In this document: piece by piece, positions 44,173 through 52,255 of the stretch
Position numbering within the stretch: the stretch's first letter is position 1
How the letters are laid out: every line of letters starts with the position of its first letter
NCBI RefSeq assembly: GCF_001421015.2
Contig: NZ_CP013023.1
Location: 2,101,501-2,165,500, forward strand
Direction: 5' to 3'
DNA: 64,000 bases
Source: Paenibacillus bovis
GTDB taxonomy: Bacteria; Bacillota; Bacilli; Paenibacillales; Paenibacillaceae
Notes under the pieces: generated by a model
Database searches by the model: none
What the model was told of the DNA's origin: nothing
The model's input: the letters and a program-made list of their open reading frames with translations, nothing else
Translations under genes and position numbers: made by a program

Positions 44173-44685
44173 ATTAGTAAAGAACATATGATCAATGACG
44201 AAATCCGGACAAAAGAAGTACGTCTGGTAGGTGCTGACGGTGAACAAATCGGAATTAAGCCGACTCGCGAAGCATTGCAAATGGCGATCGATCTGAATCT
44301 GGATCTGGTTAACGTTGCTCCGCAAGCGAAGCCTCCGGTATGTCGGATTATGGACTACGGTAAATTCCGCTACGAGCAGCAGAAGAAAGAAAAAGAAGCG
44401 CGTAAAAATCAGAAGATTGTTGAACTGAAAGAAGTGCGCTTCCACGCGAATACGGAGGAACATGATTACCAAACCAAACTCCGTAACGTAAACAAATTCT
44501 TGAATAATGGCGACAAGGTGAAATGCTCGGTCCGCTTCCGCGGTCGCGAGATTGCACATGCAAATATTGGACAAAGAGTCTTGGAACGCGTAAGAGATGA
44601 AGTTGCAGATATCTGTACTGTAGAGCGCCAGCCCAAACTGGAAGGCCGCAGCATGATTATGATCTTGGCGCCGAAAAATAACTAA
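44173..44685 (+). CDS. infC: Translation initiation factor IF-3 (ATT start)
   Basis: A 170-residue IF-3 with both domains: N-domain [14 protein letters not shown], signature [25 protein letters not shown] near residues 55-79 split by the basic linker, and C-domain [17 protein letters not shown]. The start is placed at ATT 44173, as for B. stearothermophilus infC, because GGAGGTGG at 44159-44166 lies 6 nt upstream and no ATG fits. The first ATG (44188) would remove five residues and be 21 nt from the site. The rare codon permits IF-3 autocontrol. First gene of infC-rpmI-rplT. Confidence 0.93.
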   Translation: MSKEHMINDEIRTKEVRLVGADGEQIGIKPTREALQMAIDLNLDLVNVAPQAKPPVCRIMDYGKFRYEQQKKEKEARKNQKIVELKEVRFHANTEEHDYQTKLRNVNKFLNNGDKVKCSVRFRGREIAHANIGQRVLERVRDEVADICTVERQPKLEGRSMIMILAPKNN

Positions 44686-44698
44686 GGGGGATATTCAA

Positions 44699-44899
44699 AT
44701 GCCTAAAATGAAAACTCATAGCAGTTTAAAAGGACGCTTCAAAGTTACAGGAACTGGTAAAGTGAAACGTCACAAAGCTTTCAAAAACCACCTGCTTTCT
44801 CACAAATCCAAACGTCAAAAACGCGTACTGGGAACTAGCCCGCTGATGGCAGCTGGCGACGTAAGACGTTTGAAACAAGGCTTAGCTAATCTTAAATAA
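44699..44899 (+). CDS. rpmI: 50S ribosomal protein L35
   Basis: A 66-residue, very basic protein: [18 protein letters not shown] at the start and [12 protein letters not shown] in the middle are diagnostic of bL35. It lies 13 bp after infC with an AAGGGGG site. It packs on 23S rRNA in the large subunit. Length is normal for the family. Confidence 0.97.
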   Translation: MPKMKTHSSLKGRFKVTGTGKVKRHKAFKNHLLSHKSKRQKRVLGTSPLMAAGDVRRLKQGLANLK

Positions 44900-44925
44900 T
44901 TTAATTTTCCGGGAGGGTTATCAAT

Positions 44926-45285
44926 ATGGCACGAGTTAAAGGCGGATTCGTCACACGTCGTAAACACAAGAAATATCTGAAACTGGCAAAAGGTTACTTC
45001 GGTTCCAAACACCGTATTTTCAAAACAGCAAAAGAACAGGTTAACAAATCCCTGCTTTATGCTTACCGTGACCGTCGTCAAACAAAACGTAACTTCCGCA
45101 GACTGTGGATCGTACGTATCAATGCAGCAGCTCGTCTGAACGGACTGTCTTACAACAAAATGATGCACGGCCTGAAACTGGCTGGCGTTAACATCAACCG
45201 TAAGATGCTGGCAGACCTGGCAGTTAACGATGTAACTGCGTTCAACTCCCTGGCTACTGTAGCAAAAGAAAAAATCAACGCGTAA
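44926..45285 (+). CDS. rplT: 50S ribosomal protein L20
   Basis: A 119-residue bL20: [16 protein letters not shown] opening, [32 protein letters not shown] and the C-terminal [14 protein letters not shown]. It is needed for early 50S assembly and, in Bacillus, represses its own operon by binding the infC leader. GGGAGGG precedes the ATG. Third and last gene of the operon; a terminator follows. Confidence 0.97.
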   Translation: MARVKGGFVTRRKHKKYLKLAKGYFGSKHRIFKTAKEQVNKSLLYAYRDRRQTKRNFRRLWIVRINAAARLNGLSYNKMMHGLKLAGVNINRKMLADLAVNDVTAFNSLATVAKEKINA

Positions 45286-45302
45286 TTTAGGTTGCGTATT
45301 AT

Positions 45303-45350
45303 AAAAGGCTATCTATTTATCTATTCATTGGATAATGGATAGCCTTTTAT
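45303..45350 (+). terminator. Terminator of infC-rpmI-rplT operon
   Basis: AAAAGGCTATC (45303-45313) pairs with GATAGCCTTTT (45338-45348). Confidence 0.85.
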
Positions 45351-45432
45351 TATGTGTATAAATAAGAAAGATCAGCTTATTTTCCAGCAGCATAGGTTGA
45401 ATTGATTATCCAATCGCGAAAGGAATATTCTA

Positions 45433-45927
45433 ATGAAGCGAAAAAGACTTGTACTGTTTTTTAGCTGTATAGTTATTGCAATGCTAATCTTGCTGATAAG
45501 TCTGACAAATCATAAAGCAACGATGCCCGAGCCAACTGCGGCTGTTACCACTCAACCGGTTCAACCAGATAGCTATCCGAACAAACAAGAGAATAAGCAA
45601 ATACATAAAACAATAAGAGAGATTACAGACGAGAGCACTGCCCGTTTCGATGGAGAGTACATGCATACATTTACACTGGATGCTGTAGAGGGAACAGTTT
45701 CGCAGATACTTCTTGTTCATATGAGAAATAAGGGCAGGACTTCTTTTACCTATCAATTGTTCGATCCTGCAGGAGATGAATGCAAGAGGGGCACCCTGGC
45801 TCCAGGCAAGCAGCAGACGGTTCAATATACATGGATTAACGAGCAGGCTGGAGACTGGACGATGAAGATTTCCAATATAAACGGATCGCCAGGTTCTTAT
45901 AGCTACTCGGTACAAAACAGGTCATAA
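45433..45927 (+). CDS. Hypothetical exported or membrane-anchored protein
   Basis: A 164-residue protein with a basic start and one hydrophobic segment (residues ~6-23, LVLFFSCIVIAMLILLIS) that could be an uncleaved anchor. A Pro/Thr-rich linker follows (~30-55), then a beta-rich domain of about 95 residues (FTLDAVEGTVSQILLVHMRNKG..., GDWTMKISNINGSPGSYSYSV). The domain style resembles pre-peptidase C-terminal or other extracellular beta-sandwich modules, but I cannot name it. It has a weak hairpin after it and no operon partner. Confidence 0.65.
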   Translation: MKRKRLVLFFSCIVIAMLILLISLTNHKATMPEPTAAVTTQPVQPDSYPNKQENKQIHKTIREITDESTARFDGEYMHTFTLDAVEGTVSQILLVHMRNKGRTSFTYQLFDPAGDECKRGTLAPGKQQTVQYTWINEQAGDWTMKISNINGSPGSYSYSVQNRS

Positions 45928-46566
45928 AATGAACAGCAAGAAGCTTATGTTGAACAGCGATCCAACCGATATAGTAAAAGGAAATCCCGAATTTATTTTC
46001 CTTTATATTTACAGTATTCCAGAGAGTGGGACTCGGTAAAGTATTGTACAAGAAATATGTTGCTGTCGGCAGGTAAATCACGTACACTGTCTGAAGGGCA
46101 TAAAGCGGACGGGGATTTTGAGGTCTTCAGATGGTGCGGTGCAGCAATAAATATAGCCAGACCATGACTATGTAAAATAGTCTCTTTTATTGAAGAGTGA
46201 TCTTTCTGATTGAGGAAAAGACAAAGAGATGTTAGATGTCAGGTCTAACGTTGTTATTATCAAATGTATATCTTTTTAGTGCATTAAAACAGTTACGTTG
46301 TAAAGTGTGCGGAGGTTATATGACATAGACATAACTTTGATTAGTAAAAATTTACAATATAAACCGCTTACATAGTTTAATGGATAAATTAATTGACCAT
46401 TTGTTATTAAAATAGTAGATTTTCCTATCACATGATTGTATAATCTGTTCAGTGACTATTAAATCTGCTCCGAAAGCGAACAAAATAATGTTATTTTCAG
46501 AAAATGTTCGTGTTTTCATGAGAGAGACAGAAACATAGTTGATACTTTTAAGGGGGAAAAAGATAC
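45928..46566. other. 640-bp AT-rich intergenic region before nucleoside transporter
   Basis: A weak hairpin AAAGGAAA/TTTTCCTTT near 45977-46008 may end the upstream gene. A TATAAT-like box is at 46439-46444 and a CodY-type box at 46492-46506. No purine riboswitch or gene was seen. Confidence 0.5.
46492..46506. promoter_or_regulatory. CodY box
   Basis: TATTTTCAGAAAATG matches the CodY consensus AATTTTCWGAAAATT at 13 of 15 positions, differing only at the two ends. It sits 60 bp before the BMP lipoprotein gene. In B. subtilis the orthologous nupNOPQ (yufNOPQ) operon is CodY-repressed, which supports the call. Confidence 0.72.
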
Positions 46567-47601
46567 ATGAAGAAGGTCTATTCACTTTCGCTGATTATGG
46601 TACTGGCACTGTCCGTTATTCTGGCAGCGTGCGGTAACAAGAGCGACAATGCAAGTGGCGGCAGCACATCTGGAAGCAAAGGTTCCAGCGACGTCAAAGT
46701 CGGTATGGTAACTGACGTAGGCGGCGTAAACGATAAATCCTTTAACCAATCTGCTTGGGAAGCTCTTGAAAAAGTACAATCCGCTGGCGGAGCAAATGTG
46801 AAATACCTGCAAAGTAAATCCGATCAGGATTATATCCCTAACCTTAACCAGTTCGTTAAAGACGGTTACAGCCTGACTTGGGGAATCGGATTCAACCTGG
46901 CAGACGCAATCAAAACCGTTGCAGGTCAAAATCCTGATGCCAAACTGGCAATCATCGATAGTGTAGTAGACGCTCCAAACGTTAAATCTGTAACGTTCTC
47001 CGAAAACGAAGGTTCCTTCCTCGTGGGTGTCGTTGCCGGTAAAATGACAAAAACGAATAAAATCGGTTTTGTAGGCGGCGAGAAAAGTCCTCTGATCCAA
47101 CGCTTCGAAGCTGGTTTCCAAGCTGGTATCAAAGCGGTTAACCCTAAAGCTGAATTTATTGCCAACTATGCCGGTGCATTTGACAAGCCGGATGTAGGTA
47201 AAGCAGCTGCAGCAACAATGTACAATGAAGGTGTGGATATTATTTTCCACGCAGCTGGTGCAACAGGCACAGGCGTATTCAATGAAGCAGCATCCCGTAA
47301 GAAATCCGGACAGCAAGTATGGGTTATCGGTGTAGATAAAGACCAATCCCTGGAGTTCGGTGATGAAGTAACTTTGACTTCCATGATCAAACGTGTTGAT
47401 ACAGCAGTTGAGAAAGTATCCCAAGAAGTAATCGACGGTACTTTCAAAGGCGGTACAGAAACACTGGGTCTGAAAGATGACGGCGTAGGTATTGCGGAGA
47501 CTTCCAGCAAAAACGTACCTGCTGACGTACTGAAGCTGGTTGATGAGTACAAAGCTAAAATCGTAGCCGGCGAAGTTAAAGTACCTGATACAGTGAAATA
47601 A
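46567..47601 (+). CDS. nupN: BMP family nucleoside-binding lipoprotein
   Basis: A 344-residue exported lipoprotein. The signal peptide ends with lipobox LAAC, Cys22 being the lipidated residue, and a Gly/Ser-rich linker follows. The mature part matches the Bmp/PnrA purine-nucleoside binding family: VTDVGGVNDKSFNQSAWEAL near 51-70, KIGFVGGEKSPLIQRFEAGF near 160 and IIFHAAGATGTGVF near 225. It captures nucleosides for the ABC importer encoded next. AAGGGGG precedes the ATG. A hairpin separates it from the ATPase gene, which can give excess binding protein. Confidence 0.9.
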   Translation: MKKVYSLSLIMVLALSVILAACGNKSDNASGGSTSGSKGSSDVKVGMVTDVGGVNDKSFNQSAWEALEKVQSAGGANVKYLQSKSDQDYIPNLNQFVKDGYSLTWGIGFNLADAIKTVAGQNPDAKLAIIDSVVDAPNVKSVTFSENEGSFLVGVVAGKMTKTNKIGFVGGEKSPLIQRFEAGFQAGIKAVNPKAEFIANYAGAFDKPDVGKAAAATMYNEGVDIIFHAAGATGTGVFNEAASRKKSGQQVWVIGVDKDQSLEFGDEVTLTSMIKRVDTAVEKVSQEVIDGTFKGGTETLGLKDDGVGIAETSSKNVPADVLKLVDEYKAKIVAGEVKVPDTVK

Positions 47602-47627
47602 TTGCTTTTGACCATATAGTACAACAG

Positions 47628-47654
47628 ACAAGGCTGGTTAATAACTAGCCTTGT
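47628..47654 (+). terminator. Intercistronic hairpin between binding protein and ATPase genes
   Basis: ACAAGGCTGGTT pairs with AACTAGCCTTGT (12 bp, one wobble, 3-nt loop). The T-tract is weak, so partial termination or mRNA 3'-end protection is likely. Confidence 0.6.
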
Positions 47655-47736
47655 TGTTACGTCTACAGGTAAGTTTATGAATGGCGGAAATGCCGGGTAA
47701 CATATGAACTATTAATTTGCTTATAAGGGTGATCTA

Positions 47737-49275
47737 ATGGATACAGCAACCCCTGTTGTAGAGTTAAAACAAATAACAAAGCGTTTTCCGGGTATCGTAG
47801 CCAATGACTCGATCAGTCTCAAGCTGCAAAAAGGCGAAATTCATGCCCTCCTCGGTGAGAATGGTGCCGGTAAATCGACGCTTATGAATATCGTATTCGG
47901 GCTGTATCAGCCGGATGAAGGCAGTATTGAAATTGATGGCAAACCGGTGATCATCGATGGTCCCAACAGAGCGATCGAACTGGGCATTGGTATGGTCCAT
48001 CAGCACTTTAAGCTTGTTCAGCCATTCACCGTTACGGAGAACATTATTCTGGGTTCCGAACCGAGAAAGGGAGCCCGAATCAATTATAGAAAAGCAACAG
48101 AGGAAATCCGCAAGCTGTCCGAGCAGTACGGTCTGCGTGTAGATCCAAATGCCAAGATCCATGATATTTCTGTTGGTATGCAGCAGCGTGTCGAGATTCT
48201 CAAAACGCTGTATCGTGGCGCAGATATTCTGATCTTTGACGAGCCGACAGCTGTACTGACACCGCAGGAAATCTCCGAGCTGATGGAGATTATGCAGCGT
48301 CTGATCCAGGAAGGCAAGTCCATTATCCTGATTACCCATAAACTCAAAGAGATTATGCAAATCGCCGATACAGTGACCATTATTCGCCGTGGTAAAGTCA
48401 TCGATACGGTCAAAAAGACAGAGACGACTCCACAGGAACTGGCCGAAAAAATGGTCGGCCGCAACGTCAGCTTCAAAGTAGACAAAAAAGCGGCAGAGCC
48501 TGGCGAAGTGGTTATGCAAATGCAGAATATTCTGTCCAAAAACAAAGATGGCATGGCTGTACTGAACAGTCTGAATCTGCAGGTGAGAGCGGGAGAGATT
48601 CTCGGTATCGCCGGAGTCGACGGCAACGGACAGACCGAGCTAATCGAAGCACTGACCGGTCTCCGGCATGTAGACGGCGGTAAAGTCACTTTGCACGGCA
48701 AGGACATCACCAACCTAACTCCGCGTAAAGTAACCGAATCGGGTGTTGCCCATATTCCGGAAGACCGTCACAAGCATGGTCTGGTTCTGGACTTTTCGGT
48801 TAGTGAGAATATGGTGCTGGAAACCTACTATAAAGCACCGTATAACAAAAATGGATTTTTGCAATATGATGAAGTGGATAAAAAAGCAACCCGTCTGGTC
48901 GAAGCCTTTGACGTGCGGACACCAAGCATTCATACGATGGCACGCTCACTGTCCGGTGGTAATCAGCAGAAAGCGATTATTGCCCGTGAGATCGATAAAA
49001 ATCCGGAACTGCTCGTAGCGGCACAGCCGACACGTGGTCTGGATGTCGGTGCCATTGAATTTGTACAGAAACAGCTGATCGCCCAGCGTGACCAGGGCAA
49101 AGCGGTTCTGCTGATTTCCTTTGAACTGGATGAAATCATGAATGTATCTGACCGGATTGCGGTTATCTATGAAGGACAAATTGTGGGTGAAGTGCTGCCG
49201 GAACAAACCAATGATCAGGAATTGGGCTTAATGATGGCGGGAAGCACCGTAAAGAGAGGTGCAGCGCATGAGTAA
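47737..49275 (+). CDS. nupO: Nucleoside ABC transporter ATP-binding protein (two ABC domains)
   Basis: A 512-residue tandem ABC ATPase of the sugar/nucleoside class. Domain 1 has Walker A GENGAGKST at ~40-48 and Walker B LIFDEPTAVL at ~165. Domain 2 has a degenerate P-loop (GVDGNGQTEL near 293), LSGGNQQKAIIARE near 408 and an altered Walker B (LLVAAQPTRGLD, Gln in place of catalytic Asp/Glu). One active and one degenerate site are typical for this group. Its stop overlaps the next start (ATGAGTAA). Drives nucleoside import together with the two permeases. Confidence 0.92.
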   Translation: MDTATPVVELKQITKRFPGIVANDSISLKLQKGEIHALLGENGAGKSTLMNIVFGLYQPDEGSIEIDGKPVIIDGPNRAIELGIGMVHQHFKLVQPFTVTENIILGSEPRKGARINYRKATEEIRKLSEQYGLRVDPNAKIHDISVGMQQRVEILKTLYRGADILIFDEPTAVLTPQEISELMEIMQRLIQEGKSIILITHKLKEIMQIADTVTIIRRGKVIDTVKKTETTPQELAEKMVGRNVSFKVDKKAAEPGEVVMQMQNILSKNKDGMAVLNSLNLQVRAGEILGIAGVDGNGQTELIEALTGLRHVDGGKVTLHGKDITNLTPRKVTESGVAHIPEDRHKHGLVLDFSVSENMVLETYYKAPYNKNGFLQYDEVDKKATRLVEAFDVRTPSIHTMARSLSGGNQQKAIIAREIDKNPELLVAAQPTRGLDVGAIEFVQKQLIAQRDQGKAVLLISFELDEIMNVSDRIAVIYEGQIVGEVLPEQTNDQELGLMMAGSTVKRGAAHE

Positions 49276-50347
49276 ATTGATGAAAATATTTACCGGAGAT
49301 TCCTTTATCTTGTCCATTGTAGCGATTATCATGGGTCTGATCCTCGGCGCACTCGTGATGCTGATCGGCGGTTATGATCCGTTCGAAGCCTACAGTGCAC
49401 TGATTACCCGTGTATATGGAGACTCCTATAACTTTGGTGAAGCGATTCGTGAGATGACACCGCTTATTATGACAGGTCTGGCTTTTGCTTTTGCAGCACG
49501 TACCGGTCTGTTCAATATCGGTGGCGAAGGACAGTTTCTGATCGGCATGACAGCTGCTTCGATCGTGGGTATCCACGTTCATGGACTGCCTGTATACATC
49601 CATGCGCCATTAGCTGTTATCGCCGGTGCCGTATTCGGTGGATTGTGGGCAGCGATTGCCGGCTATCTCAAGGCTGCACGAGGCGTAAACGAAGTTATTT
49701 CCTGTATTATGCTGAACTGGATCGGTCTGTACCTGTCCAATATGATCATTAATAACTATGCTCTGCTGGACGGCGAGAACCGCTCGGTGGATATTCAGCC
49801 AACAGCTTCTATCGCTATCGGCTGGTTGTCCGAGATGATGGGGAATGCTCGTGTTCACTGGGGAACGGTTATTGCACTGCTTGCTGCGGTATTCTTCTAT
49901 ATCTTTATGTGGAAAACCAAGCAGGGCTATGAGCTTCGTGCGGTAGGTTTTAACCAGGATGCTTCCAAGTATGCCGGTATGAACGTTAACCGTAATGTAG
50001 TCAAAGCCATGTTTATCAGCGGTGCGTTTGCCGGTCTGGGCGGCGCTTTTACCGTACTGGGCGTATTCGGTTACCAATCGGTTATGGCAAGTTCACCGGG
50101 AACCGGATTTGACGGTATCGCGGTTGCATTGATCGGGATGAATAATCCGTTTGGTATCATTCTTGGTTCTATCCTGTTCGGTACGTTGACCTATGGTTCG
50201 GCGGGTATGAGCTTCAGTGCGGATGTACCACCTGAAATCGTACGTATCGTTATCGGTGCCATTATATTCTTTATTGCTGCACAGGGTATTGTGCGCTGGG
50301 TACTGAAGCCATTCTATGCCAAGCGTAAGAAAGAGAAGGTGTTGTAA
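49268..50347 (+). CDS. nupP: Nucleoside ABC transporter permease 1
   Basis: A 359-residue permease of the BPD_transp_2 family with eight to ten helices. PLIMTGLAFAFAARTGLFNIGGEGQF near residue 65-90 is the conserved cytoplasmic signature, and VNEVISCIMLNWIGLYLSN lies further on. The ATG at 49268 fits AGAGAGG; a GTG at 49259 overlaps that site. Overlaps nupO by 8 bp and abuts nupQ, so the three are coupled. Confidence 0.9.
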   Translation: MSKLMKIFTGDSFILSIVAIIMGLILGALVMLIGGYDPFEAYSALITRVYGDSYNFGEAIREMTPLIMTGLAFAFAARTGLFNIGGEGQFLIGMTAASIVGIHVHGLPVYIHAPLAVIAGAVFGGLWAAIAGYLKAARGVNEVISCIMLNWIGLYLSNMIINNYALLDGENRSVDIQPTASIAIGWLSEMMGNARVHWGTVIALLAAVFFYIFMWKTKQGYELRAVGFNQDASKYAGMNVNRNVVKAMFISGAFAGLGGAFTVLGVFGYQSVMASSPGTGFDGIAVALIGMNNPFGIILGSILFGTLTYGSAGMSFSADVPPEIVRIVIGAIIFFIAAQGIVRWVLKPFYAKRKKEKVL

Positions 50348-51310
50348 ATGGACGTATTAACAATTATCGGGCAGCTCATTAATACGACGCTTGTATTTGC
50401 TACAGCTCTGATATTCACTTCCCTTGGCGGCATTTTCTCGGAAAAATCCGGTGTGACCAACCTGGGACTGGAAGGTCTGATGGTATTTGGTGCATTTGCA
50501 GCCGGTGTCGTAGGTCACTATGCACAGGATGCCGGTATGGATGCATTCTCTGCAGCAACGATGGGTCTGCTGGCAGCTATCGTGCTGGGAACGATTGTAT
50601 CATTGATTCACGCCCTCGCTTCGATTACGTTCAAAGCGGATCAGGTTATCAGTGGTATCGTTATTAACTTCCTGGCAGCAGGAAGTACGCTGTATATGGT
50701 TAAACTGCTGTTCGATGGTGCCGGTGAGACGGAATTGATTGCAGGTTACAGCCGTATTGCTATTCCTTATCTGAGTCAGATTCCACTGCTGGGCGATGCG
50801 ATCTTCAACGCTTATCCGACTACGTATCTGGCGATTATCCTGGTGTTTGTATCGTTCTATGTATTGTACAAAACGCCATTCGGTCTGCGCCTTCGCTCTG
50901 TCGGGGAACATCCGAGTGCGGCCGATACCGTAGGTATCAAAGTCAACCGTATGCGTTATATCGGCGTTATGCTGAGTGGTGCACTGGCGGGAATCGGTGG
51001 TGCCACAATTACACTGACAACGACAGGTACTTTCTCGCATAATACGATTTCCGGTCAGGGTTATATCGCGATTGCTGCGATGATCTTTGGTAAATGGAAT
51101 CCGATTGGTGCGTTTGGTGCGGCAGTGTTCTTCGGTCTGGCACAGGCAGTGCGTAACTATGTTCAGCTGTTTGCCTGGACACAGAGCATTCCGCCTGAAG
51201 TGATCTACATGCTGCCATATGTACTGACGATTATTGTTCTGGTTGCTGCCGTGGGCCGCTCCAGTGCACCGTCAGCACTCGGTCAGCCGTACGATCCGAG
51301 TAAGCGATAG
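50348..51310 (+). CDS. nupQ: Nucleoside ABC transporter permease 2
   Basis: A 320-residue BPD_transp_2 permease with about eight helices. FTSLGGIFSEKSGVTNLGLEGLM near residue 22-44 and GVMLSGALAGIGGATITL near 204 are typical of the second subunit. It forms a heteromeric channel with the preceding permease. The ATG follows the upstream stop directly (TAAATG) with GAAGGTG as site. It ends the operon; a terminator follows. Confidence 0.92.
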   Translation: MDVLTIIGQLINTTLVFATALIFTSLGGIFSEKSGVTNLGLEGLMVFGAFAAGVVGHYAQDAGMDAFSAATMGLLAAIVLGTIVSLIHALASITFKADQVISGIVINFLAAGSTLYMVKLLFDGAGETELIAGYSRIAIPYLSQIPLLGDAIFNAYPTTYLAIILVFVSFYVLYKTPFGLRLRSVGEHPSAADTVGIKVNRMRYIGVMLSGALAGIGGATITLTTTGTFSHNTISGQGYIAIAAMIFGKWNPIGAFGAAVFFGLAQAVRNYVQLFAWTQSIPPEVIYMLPYVLTIIVLVAAVGRSSAPSALGQPYDPSKR

Positions 51311-51383
51311 ACAGGCAGCGTTTTTTATAATCTTGCCTGTCTGAATAGTACAGAATCTTTTGTACAAAAGCAGTATAATACAG

Positions 51384-51423
51384 AAAAGCCGGAATCCTGT
51401 TTGATGGATTCCGGCTTTTTTTT
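51384..51423 (+). terminator. Terminator of nupNOPQ-like operon
   Basis: AAAAGCCGGAATCC (51384-51397) pairs perfectly with GGATTCCGGCTTTT (51406-51419) and continues in T residues. Confidence 0.9.
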
Positions 51424-51719
51424 GTGGAAGCAAACAAGCATCTAGGTAGAGGCAATTCGAGAATATTGTAAACTGTAACAAAAATCAGCATATCCTGTAA
51501 TCATTAAAAAATAAAATGATGTGTGGGCCATATACAAAATCATTACCGTATTCAGGTTCGTTATTTGTGCTCTATGCACAAACAAGAAAATCGTTATGTA
51601 AACAGCATATTAAAATAACACCCGAAAAACCTTGTGAATATAAGCTTTTTTGACCAATGGATAAATATAGCAATTTGAAACTGTCAATTTGATTGTTCAA
51701 AAAGACAAAAAAATTAGTG

Positions 51720-51748
51720 TTGACTCTGTATGGAATGAATCATATAAT
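51720..51748 (+). promoter_or_regulatory. SigA-type promoter of ilv-leu operon
   Basis: TTGACT (51720-51725), 17 nt, TATAAT (51743-51748), upstream of the T-box leader. The 51424-51719 stretch before it shows no gene. Confidence 0.85.
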
Positions 51749-51817
51749 AATTCTAAATTAGCGGCCGACAATACAACATATTGTTCCGGTCCATATGAGA
51801 ATACCAGATATCGGCTA

Positions 51818-52133
51818 TGAAGAGGACGAAGTTTTAGGGGCTATTTTGTCCAGAGAGTGAAGCATCTGTTTGCTGCAAGCTTCATCAAAAACCCTTAGAT
51901 ACGAGCTCACCTCGGAGCTGTTTTCCTGAAAGGCATTGATAAAATTCAATGATTATTAGGGAAAATCGTACAGTCTACGTTACAGACTACAGGTAAGGTG
52001 CATAAGCACGTTACCTGGTGAGGTGTACATTGCTGTGAGGCTGTACACGAATATGGGTGGTACCACGGAAGCGATAGCCTTTCGTCCCTCTACAGAACAC
52101 TTTTCTGTGCGAGGCGACGAAAGGCTTTTTTTG
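51818..52133 (+). promoter_or_regulatory. T-box riboswitch, Leu (CUC) specifier, before ilvB
   Basis: The T-box core GGGTGGTACCACGG is at 52055-52068. A terminator follows: AGCCTTTCGTC (52076-52086) pairs with GACGAAAGGCT (52116-52126), then TTTTTTT. Stem I can be drawn from GAGG/CCTC at its base, AGGGG/CCCTT above, and TGAAGC/GCTTCA near the CAGAGAG motif at the top. This leaves CTC followed by A at 51906-51909 in the specifier position. CUC is also the B. subtilis ilv-leu specifier. Uncharged tRNA-Leu would allow read-through into ilvB. Confidence 0.9.
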
Positions 52134-52255
52134 ATACTCTGTTCGTCTCAGCTGCGAACCTGATGTTTTATCGGGACGCATCCGGATTGGGATGCAGCGG
52201 CTTTGCATATGCTGTTTATGTGAGATTGATGTAAATTTTGGGAGGAGGAATACTG

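Noticed and set aside
46100..46560. Possible purine riboswitch before the nucleoside transporter
   Set aside because: The conserved loop sequences are absent; a CodY box explains regulation better.
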